Below, piece after piece: positions 56,754 to 64,000 of a stretch of 64,000 bases of DNA (positions are counted from its first letter, which is position 1; each line of letters starts with the position of its first letter). The notes under the pieces are model-generated. The model ran no database searches and was not told the origin of the DNA. It worked only from the letters and a program-made list of their open reading frames with translations. A program made the translations under genes and the position numbers. The DNA is from Paramarasmius palmivorus. Its lineage: Eukaryota; Basidiomycota; Agaricomycetes; Agaricales; Marasmiaceae. The DNA lies in the NCBI GenBank assembly GCA_037176845.1, contig JAYKXP010000061.1:1-64000 (forward strand), given 5' to 3'.

Positions 56754-58520
56754 CTAGTACAATGGGAAGTCTGCATCGCAGTTGTATAGCCATTTGGGTG
56801 TCTTCTGCGTTATGGTACATGCTGTCCCATCCTGGAGAAGAGACCTGGCTCTCGTGATAGCTGAGGCCTCGAATTTGACCTTACGTTCCAAACAATCTTT
56901 GTGATCGTAGCAGCTCGCGGTCCAATATAAACGGATGCTCGACACCGGTACAAAGTCCTGAACGTGCCCCGATGTGGATATTGTACGTTTACTCCTCGAT
57001 TCTGCCAGAGAAAGCACCGCCTCAACGAGCTCCTCATGAAAACCAAGACAAAAATTGAGTTCTCGTATGTCGAGCGACTTCAACTTCATTGCCATAGGAC
57101 AAGAAAGGTCCGCAAGGTGAGAAAATAGGTGTGAGATACACGGGGAGATTCCGGCGTTGTATGCGTAGGTCATGAACTGTAGATGGGCCAGGTTTGGCAG
57201 ACTCTTTACGAGGTCTGTAATCTCCGATTCGTGGTACGATACGGGAGAAATGTGTATGATCAAGTGTTGTAAGGTGTCTCCACATCCTCGAAGTGTGGAC
57301 GTGAATGACATCGGTAACTTGAAGATATGCCGGTGTGGCGAACGATCGTTGAGGTTATTGAGTATCGAGAGGCCTTTGAGCAAAGGCATGCGAACCGGTG
57401 CAAAGGTGGCAAACCAGACTTCAATTGGCCATGCACAGGAGATTTTGAGATGTTTGAGGGATGGAAGCATATGAGCAACAGCATTTCCAGGGAGCTCCCA
57501 ATGTGAGAGGTTCTCCAAACTAAGAACCTCGAGGTTGGGGCTACTTGCCAACGCAGTATGCAAGTGATCAACGCTTTCCACATTTTCGAGTACAAGTGTG
57601 GTAAGTTGATTGTAGGGCGGCGTGTGAGGAAGTAAACCAAATTGGATACTCGCGCGTAGAAAGATGAGGTTCGGGGATGCAAAAGCGGCCTGCCAAAACC
57701 ATGCAGGGGTTGATTGCGGATCGTATTCCCCGATATCATATAAGAAGGTTTGGAGCTGTGGAAATGCCACGTCGGAAGTTCCCGTGACATGGGGTGCCAA
57801 AGCCTCCCAAGGAAGGCTCAGCTGCAACACTGCGCATCGAGACATTTCTTGGAAGAGCATGCGATATGCGCCAACAATGCTCGCGGTCAGACCGGCAAGA
57901 TACGCAGGCACGGAGACAGGCCGTTTCCAACGCCATGAACCCGTATCATAGAAACTGATTTTCAGTGGAGTCTTGGCCGAATTTGTGAGGGAAGCTTGGA
58001 GAAGAGGTCTGATATCGGTAGTTCCACGATACCTCAGGTCGAGGGATATGCTTGCCCATAGACGGGGACGAGAAACAACAATCTGCCTCCACGCTGCACA
58101 GGTAAGCGACAGATCGTGAGCTGCTACCCGGATAGGTCCTTTAGTAGGCATGTGAAACGGAGATTGGGTTGTCCCGCTGCATTCATCGTCTCGGATTGGC
58201 GAACACACCAACGAAAAAATGAGATCCAAAACCTCGACAGGAAGCCTACGCAACCCGGATATTGTTGCTCTCCGTCTCTCCAACCGTTTTTCCACCATAT
58301 TCTTGTAAATCTCCAACTTATCCACAAAGTTCCGATGCCATGAAATCCTCTCATCATACTCCTTCAACATTCTCAGCTCTTCCTTGATTGATAAATGTGT
58401 TTGTGCGACTTCTGTCTCTGTAGGAACATAGTCCGAGCGAAGTGCGTGAGGAGGGATCGACAGGGTAGTATCTGAGATAAGTGCATTGCAGCTTTCACAA
58501 GTACTTGGAGCTGCATGCAT
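56754..58520 (-). CDS. F-box protein (distal member of the left-trio type)
   Basis: A 588-residue F-box protein, clearly of the same type as the three genes at 2.7-9.4 kb although 47 kb away. It has CxxC at residues 8-11 (C-E-S-C), the block A-L-R-S-D-Y-V, a charged helix (about 42-86), the F-box (about 88-130, L-R-R-L-P-V-E-V-L-D-L-I-F), S-R-P-R-L-W-A-S-I, then LRR-like sequence and the C-terminal block L-L-Q-D-G-T-A-C-T-I. It lacks the acidic Ser/Asp/Glu tract of the trio, which accounts for most of its shorter length. A 57-bp leader intron (58541-58597) ends 20 bases before the ATG. It is convergent with the esterase, with only 69 bp between stop codons. Confidence 0.9.
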   Translation of the reverse strand: MHAAPSTCESCNALISDTTLSIPPHALRSDYVPTETEVAQTHLSIKEELRMLKEYDERISWHRNFVDKLEIYKNMVEKRLERRRATISGLRRLPVEVLDLIFSLVCSPIRDDECSGTTQSPFHMPTKGPIRVAAHDLSLTCAAWRQIVVSRPRLWASISLDLRYRGTTDIRPLLQASLTNSAKTPLKISFYDTGSWRWKRPVSVPAYLAGLTASIVGAYRMLFQEMSRCAVLQLSLPWEALAPHVTGTSDVAFPQLQTFLYDIGEYDPQSTPAWFWQAAFASPNLIFLRASIQFGLLPHTPPYNQLTTLVLENVESVDHLHTALASSPNLEVLSLENLSHWELPGNAVAHMLPSLKHLKISCAWPIEVWFATFAPVRMPLLKGLSILNNLNDRSPHRHIFKLPMSFTSTLRGCGDTLQHLIIHISPVSYHESEITDLVKSLPNLAHLQFMTYAYNAGISPCISHLFSHLADLSCPMAMKLKSLDIRELNFCLGFHEELVEAVLSLAESRSKRTISTSGHVQDFVPVSSIRLYWTASCYDHKDCLERKVKFEASAITRARSLLQDGTACTITQKTPKWLYNCDADFPLY

Positions 58521-58597
58521 CGGGCTCGTTGGGCCTCACGCTGTAAAACAATGGTAGTCAACTCTGAACAGTACCAGTACTGTTGTATTGAACTCAC

Positions 58598-59352
58598 TGA
58601 TTCACAAAAATTCTACGACGAACAGTGCGAGATCCTTGTATATGTCGCCGATGAGCAGGATGAAAAAGAGAGAATGAAACCAATAAATGCTCGAGCTCGA
58701 GGAGACAATGTGAGAGACAATGTGGTTGCACTGCGTGCTTTAGCGCTAGAAATTTCCCAGCGATTTACTTCGGGTCCCTCCAAAGTCTTTCAGCCTCCAT
58801 CCTCTTTGACCCTAGGCTCAGTATACATTCGTTACTTAACTGACTGGTGACAACTATCGAAAGACAAAAAAGTCCATACTCGAGGGAATCACCTTCATCG
58901 GACTCATGAATATTTTTTCTGGTGGTACCGGTAACGTTCCATTTCTTTCAACATTCACATTTTCAACTTATATATGTATGGCCGTCTGGCTGGTTTGGTA
59001 GGTATTCGTTGAATGTAAACGGATGTTCAAGCTTCACATTGGAGGGTGAAGTTGCTCGTATACGATTTTGAAGCCATCAGTGCAGACGAGAAATGATAGA
59101 TATGGTTAGTCTTGATTCAAGACTTTATTATCGGACGCTGCAGGAGATATGGTGCGTTTGCTGAACGTTTAGCGCACTTGATGTGAACTCACTAATCCAA
59201 CTAGCACAAGCCCGGCCTCACCCATTCATCTACTCTTCAATAACACCCTCACACCAACTCCTCTATGCACACGAAAACCGCCGAAGAACTCACATCTGGT
59301 GACCATCGTTCTTCAATACGGTGTTCGCGAAGTGATGTGCAGGCATACCACC
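58598..59352. other. Divergent promoter region, F-box gene and glycosidase gene
   Basis: About 750 bp with no supported gene. The plus-strand frame at 58515-58850 overlaps the F-box leader and has no motif. The right end carries the core promoter of the secreted glycosidase. Confidence 0.45.
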
Positions 59353-59360
59353 TATAAATA
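59353..59360 (+). promoter_or_regulatory. TATA box of the GH106-like gene
   Basis: TATAAATA, 30-37 bp upstream of the ATG at 59390, preceded by CC. This is ideal spacing for a core promoter with a very short leader, common in inducible secreted-enzyme genes. Confidence 0.55.
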
Positions 59361-59389
59361 CAAACGCGATCACTGAATCGTGCATCGCA

Positions 59390-62300
59390 ATGTTTAGCAT
59401 ACTCATACCGGTTCTCTGTGCAGGATGGGCAATTGCCCAGAGCATCACCCCTCGCGGCACCTTTGCTAGCCCAAGGACTGGCGTGAAATGGCGTTACTGG
59501 ATCGAGGATTCGTCAGCCGATCTCGAAGTTCTTCACTCGGATGTGACTGAAATGGCTAGAGTTGGTTCCTCCGGGTTCCAAGTACTTAGGTGCGTGCTTT
59601 TTGTGTGACAGTATCCTGAAATTCACGACTTTCCTCCTTCAGCTATCAATCATATGGTGGTTTTCAAAGCAACACGGGCAATGTGATCCTAGACCCAGCC
59701 GACTTTGCCTTTGGTTCCGACCGTTTTGTGGCAGTGGTTGCTACACTAACTCAGGCGGCCAAGCAACATAATATGACCATCGACCTCGCCTTAGGACCCA
59801 ACCAGGGAGCAGGAGTCCCAGTCAAGCCTGCTGACGCTGATCAGGAGGGTATGCTTACGGAGCTAGTCTTTGGCTCCCGCTTTTTGCAGCCCGGAGAAAC
59901 GTTCGATGGGCCACTACCTTCTCCAGTCATTCTCCCTTTCATCGATGTGGAAGGCGTCATTCGAAGTGCAAATACCACTCAGAAGTATCTGGTGGGAGTG
60001 GTCGGAGCACAGGTTGCTAAGGGTGCCAATATACGGGCGCCTCGAGTTCCCTTGGATTTCACTACCGTTGTGGATCTCACCGACGAGGTCCAGGGATCCG
60101 GAGATAACGCGACTGTCTCCTGGAGGCCTCCTGGAAATGGTACTAGTGTTGTGTTGGCATTCTACTACCGCCGAAACGGCTTCCCAGAAGCTCGGGGAGG
60201 CCTGAATGGGGCGGAAGATGCCAAGCCAGGTTCTTGGGGAGCTTTTGTCGTGGATCACTTCTCCGCTAAGGGCGCCGAGGTCTCATCAAGGTTCATTCAG
60301 GATCACATTCTATCACGCGAAGATATCGGAGAAATGCTGGCAGAGCCTGGGGTTGGTAAATATGTTTGGGAAGACAGTATGGAGTTTCAAACACAGGTTT
60401 GGTGGACGGATGGCTTTGCGAAACGGTTCGAAGAACGCCACGGATACAGCGTAGGCAGAGTGCTTCCTATCTTGCACGCTCTGTTACCTGGACGTATGTG
60501 GCTCACAAGACCGTGGTTTTAAACTTCACTGACGTGTATATCGGCCTTTCAGATGCTCTCTTCTCTGCTGGATTCAATGTCAATCAGACTTTCAATTACG
60601 GAACGACTTTTGATCCCTGGATCTTTGCGGAAGACTATCGCGATACACTGGTAAGTCTCACCAAATTGTCCCATGCTCCCACTATTGACATTGGCCATAG
60701 ACTTCGCTATACATGGACTATATGACCGCATTCAATGAATGGTCACATTCCACTGGTCTTCTCTTCTCCAACCAACCGGCATATGATTTCCAGTGAGTAT
60801 CTCTCAGTTGAACTTCTATGGATGCTAATCTTGGACGTTGTTTAGAATCGACCCCGCAGCAAGCGCAGCTATCCCTGACGTTCCCGAAATTGAATCATTG
60901 AGTCTTCCTCTCGTGGATCATGCTCGCCAGCTCTCTGGTGGGGTTCACCTTGGAAATCGCACCATTTTCTCAAGCGAGACTGCGGCACGACCTGGTTTTG
61001 CAGTCGGACTGCCTATGCCTATGCTGCTTGAAGACAGCAAAGCGCAATTTGCAGGACATGTAAGTTTTATTGTTCACGTGCATGGCTATGTTCGCTCATA
61101 GCTTGTTGTTTGATTCAGGTCAACCAACTCGTGCTTCACGGCTATGCATATAGTGGTGCCTACCCTAATACAACCTGGCCTGGTATTTGCACGTTTGCGT
61201 AAGTTAAGCTTGACCTCGCCTGCACTCTGGCTTACTGATCGACTCTAAATATTAGCTATGGCTATTCTGATATGCACGGACCCAGGATGCCTGCTTGGGA
61301 TCATTACAAGGGTTACCTCGACTACATAGCTCGGAATCAATACATCCTCCAGTCAGGTACCCCAAAGGTCGATGTGGCGATTTATCGAAAGGGCTATGAT
61401 TTCACTAGATTCTCCCCATCGCCATTCCCCAGTACATCACTTACCGACGCTGGCTATACGTATGAGTACGTCAGCCCCGAAAACTTCAAGCTTCCTGGTG
61501 TCTTCGTCACGAACGGTCGTCTTGCATTGGCTGGTCCGGCGTATAAGGCTTTAGTGCTTAGCCGAATCCAGAATATTACCATTGACGCTGCCCAGAGTCT
61601 CCTCGATTTCGCAAATGACGGACTTCCGATAATCATAGCGGGTGGTGTACCGAATGGTATACCTGGCTTCGATACTGATGGAAGCAAGAGCGATCGAGTG
61701 AACGCACTAATGGAACAGCTCACAGCTTCACCGACGGTCAAAATCGTCGCGAATGAAGCAGCTGTCTCCGGCGCTCTCTCATCTTTGGAGGTCATTCCTG
61801 CGGCGAGCCTTGATCCACCAGCGTCTACCCTGTGGACCATACGACGTGATGAAGAATCTCTATCAAGCAACACTAGTCACTTTTTCCTCTATAATCAAGC
61901 TCAAACTGCCATTAGAGGTACTCTTATTCTCAATGTCGGGTTCGAGGGCACGCCGTTTACATTGGATGGTTACAGCGGTACCGTCACACCCATATTCATC
62001 TGGAATAGTACTTCCAGTGGCACAATCACCATCCCAGGTTTCTCACTTGCCGCGGGTGAAACTGCATTGATCAGTGTCACCACTGAAAGCGAGCTTGAGG
62101 GTGTTGCTTCCTCAACCGCACACGTAGTCAATGTCGGCGCTGGGGTCACCGCGGGTACCTCGAGATCGGGCTCTTTTGAGCTGCATTCATCGACGGAAGG
62201 CAGCGTACAGGTCACACTTTCGAATGGAGAAAGTCAGACCATCGAGTTCTCTCTCGAAGGCGAAGTAACTCGCGAGCTGAACAGCTGGCAACTCAACATC

Positions 62301-62834
62301 ACAAAATGGACACCTCCCGACGATCTCAGCCAAATTCCATCAAAGCTTATACCCGAGCCAGCAATCAACCTTACTCGACTCGTTCCCTGGGATCAGCTTA
62401 GGGGACACCAGGATACTTCTGGAGTAGGAACCTACATTACGACGTTCAGCTGGGAGCATACCATGGATGGTGGTGTTGGACTTCAGCTCGATTTCGGTTC
62501 AGTAGTTCATACCCTGAAGGCTTGGCTGAACGGAGTGGAGTTACCAACTGCAGACCCAGTCCGTCCGGCAGTGGACATTTCACGCTTCGTCAAGGAAGGA
62601 AGCAATGTCCTACGTGTGGATGCTGCGAGTACGTTGCTGAATGTGGTGAATTCTGTGAGTTTATAGCCAGGGTTTTTTGCGACACATTTTGACCAAGATT
62701 TACAGGTACCAGAAGTCATGTCACTGGGTCAGCTGCGTACGGATACAGTTATTATACCCCCTGCAAGACAGCATTACGGATTGATCACGCCTGTTCGTCT
62801 CATTCCCTATGGCCGTGTTGTCATGAATATATAG
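59390..62834 (+). CDS. Secreted GH106-like glycosidase (alpha-L-rhamnosidase type)
   Basis: A 1020-residue secreted protein from eight exons, all in phase: 59390-59589, 59643-60493, 60553-60650, 60701-60792, 60846-61059, 61119-61198, 61256-62654 and 62706-62834 (introns 50-59 bp). Residues 1-16 are a signal peptide (F-S-I-L-I-P-V-L-C-A-G-W-A-I-A). The start of the mature protein (F-A-S-P-R-T-G, then a W-R-Y-W-I-E-D block and S-S-G-F-Q-V-L) resembles the N terminus of the family, and the C-terminal part (L-D-F-G-S-V, K-A-W-L-N-G-V-E-L, then D-I-S-R-F) is the galactose-binding-like beta-sandwich seen in GH106 and GH2-type enzymes. GH106 enzymes remove rhamnose from plant or microbial polysaccharides. 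Catalytic acids were not assigned, so activity and exact substrate are inferred. Many N-x-S/T sites fit secretion. Confidence 0.8.
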
Positions 62835-63072
62835 TCGCGCGGAGGTCTTGACTTTGTCTTCATTCGAAACGGAATTACAAGCCAGAGAATCAAATATCTA
62901 TACATTATATAAAGATGCCGACTGTAGTATAATCGATAGCAAAAGGCTGGAATATGGCGATGACGGACAAAAAATAAACTCGTCAACTGCCTGTATGCTG
63001 CCACATATTTAGCAAATGCGAAACAATCCAAAATGGTAATGCATACCGAATCACGATGAGATGCATTGCTCC

Positions 63073-64000
63073 TTAATCGGCCATGTTGGCGTATGGGGGC
63101 CTTCCGCAAGACCCTTCAATGGTGATCCTAGAACCGCACTGCTCGAGGGATACCATCCGATTGGAAAGATTGGGAGTCGAAAAGGGATTACATTCACAGT
63201 AGAAGGTGGACGATGGTCTATCCATGCGCAGGCGGTCACAGCAGACTTTGACGGTAACCCAGCGCAAGATTGAACTGCCAGCAAATGTTTTGAGACGCAA
63301 CATGCTTCGCGATTCCACCATAGTCAAAATCCGTTCCGCAAATGCCACATTCGATACATTAGATGATATAGGGAGTGCGACGCTCCAAAGGGTTGGAGCA
63401 AGAATGTTCTCGGCATTCTGTGCAGTCGCGGTGAGGGATGCAATCAGATCGGATTGTGGTTCTTCGGGTTGGTCTGGCAGCGGGATCTTGTAGGGGAGTT
63501 TCTCTTCATAAGGCACTTCAAGGCGGGTCAATTCCGGGCAGACTTGTAGAACGTCAACTACAAATTTGAAGCTGCCACGAACCTGACTCCCTGGACAAGC
63601 TATCTCCAAGGTTCTGAGAGAGCAGCGTGATCGCTGAATCATCTCGACGATGGAAGTCAGTGCTGTGGGCTGGCGGGGAAATATGTATTTGATCTTCAGA
63701 TGAACAAGAGAAGGCAATGTAACGAAACCAAAGAACCAGTCGAGATGACAGTCGACCCTTCGGAGAAACAAACTCTGGAGACGTGGAAAGTTGACTGGGG
63801 AAAGTGTAGCCGAGCCTTGAAACAGCTCGATCGACAGGCACTCCAATTTAGTCGATGCTCCCAGTTGTTCAAAAGTCAAGAGATGAGGCCATCTATCAAG
63901 CTCCAGAGAAACCAATGATCTGCTCATGTATTCCTCCCACTTGTCTGAACGTAAGGCCACAAGATTGGGAGCGGTGCACGCCTCTTTCCAAAACCAGAAT
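63073..64000 (-). CDS. F-box-type LRR-like protein, C-terminal part (runs off window)
   Basis: The frame is open from the right edge to the stop at 63075-63073, about 308 residues. It starts within a block read as F-W-K-E-A-C-T-A-P-N-L-V-A-L, the spacing seen about 200 residues into Agaricomycete F-box proteins (compare F-W-R-A-I-R-R-A-P-N-L-T-Y in the first gene of this window). The remainder has leucine-rich spacing (L-E-L-D-R-W, L-E-C-L-S-I-E-L-F, L-Q-S-L-F-L-R-R-V-D), consistent with LRR-like repeats. The F-box and start are outside the window. It differs from the other members here, so it is probably another type. It is convergent with the glycosidase gene, 238 bp between stop codons. 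Confidence 0.7.
   Translation of the reverse strand, partial: FWFWKEACTAPNLVALRSDKWEEYMSRSLVSLELDRWPHLLTFEQLGASTKLECLSIELFQGSATLSPVNFPRLQSLFLRRVDCHLDWFFGFVTLPSLVHLKIKYIFPRQPTALTSIVEMIQRSRCSLRTLEIACPGSQVRGSFKFVVDVLQVCPELTRLEVPYEEKLPYKIPLPDQPEEPQSDLIASLTATAQNAENILAPTLWSVALPISSNVSNVAFAERILTMVESRSMLRLKTFAGSSILRWVTVKVCCDRLRMDRPSSTFYCECNPFSTPNLSNRMVSLEQCGSRITIEGSCGRPPYANMAD

Overview
This window looks like nuclear DNA of an Agaricomycete (mushroom-forming basidiomycete). Protein genes are split by many short introns (about 46-66 bp, GT..AG, often with a CTGAC/CTAAT-like branch site), several families are typical of that class (F-box proteins with an N-terminal CxxC and helical segment; a Trp-rich C-terminal domain protein), and intergenic DNA holds decayed repeats and a LINE relic. 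Many true starts lie in short first exons, so most exon structures below were assembled by hand from splice signals and reading-frame phase.

Layout. 1-2.7 kb: no firm gene. 2.7-9.4 kb: three tandem minus-strand F-box paralogues. 9.9-11.2 kb: an Old Yellow Enzyme-type flavin oxidoreductase with a TATA box. 11.5-12.1 kb: a dispersed non-coding repeat. 12.1-15.4 kb: unassigned exon-like fragments and a frameshifted SH3-domain gene. 16.0-16.7 kb: a small RING-finger protein. 19.0-21.9 kb: two divergent coiled-coil genes. 24.8-26.9 kb: an Rna14/CstF-77-like gene. 27-35.5 kb: repeats (274-bp tandem duplication, inverted repeat partners), a small tail-anchored coiled-coil protein and a LINE relic. 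37.6-39.6 kb: two lineage-type hypothetical proteins. 42.3-43.0 kb: a GIY-YIG/T5orf172 (Mug113-like) protein. 43.2-44.3 kb: a second repeat copy abutting an F-box pseudogene. 45.5-47.9 kb: a single-pass membrane protein and a Cmc4-like twin-CX9C protein. 48.7-64 kb: five more F-box genes (one running off the right edge) interleaved with a type-B carboxylesterase and a secreted GH106-like glycosidase.

The main theme is F-box expansion: nine genes or remnants in at least four sequence types, presumably variable substrate receptors of SCF ubiquitin ligases. They are mixed with metabolic genes rather than with a recognisable pathway. The most notable observation is that the middle gene of the left trio has lost the ancestral ATG (now ATA) at the normal site, but has an in-frame ATG in the upstream exon, so a former 5'-leader intron appears to have become a coding intron. 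I see no bacterial-type operon, CRISPR array, rRNA or convincing tRNA.
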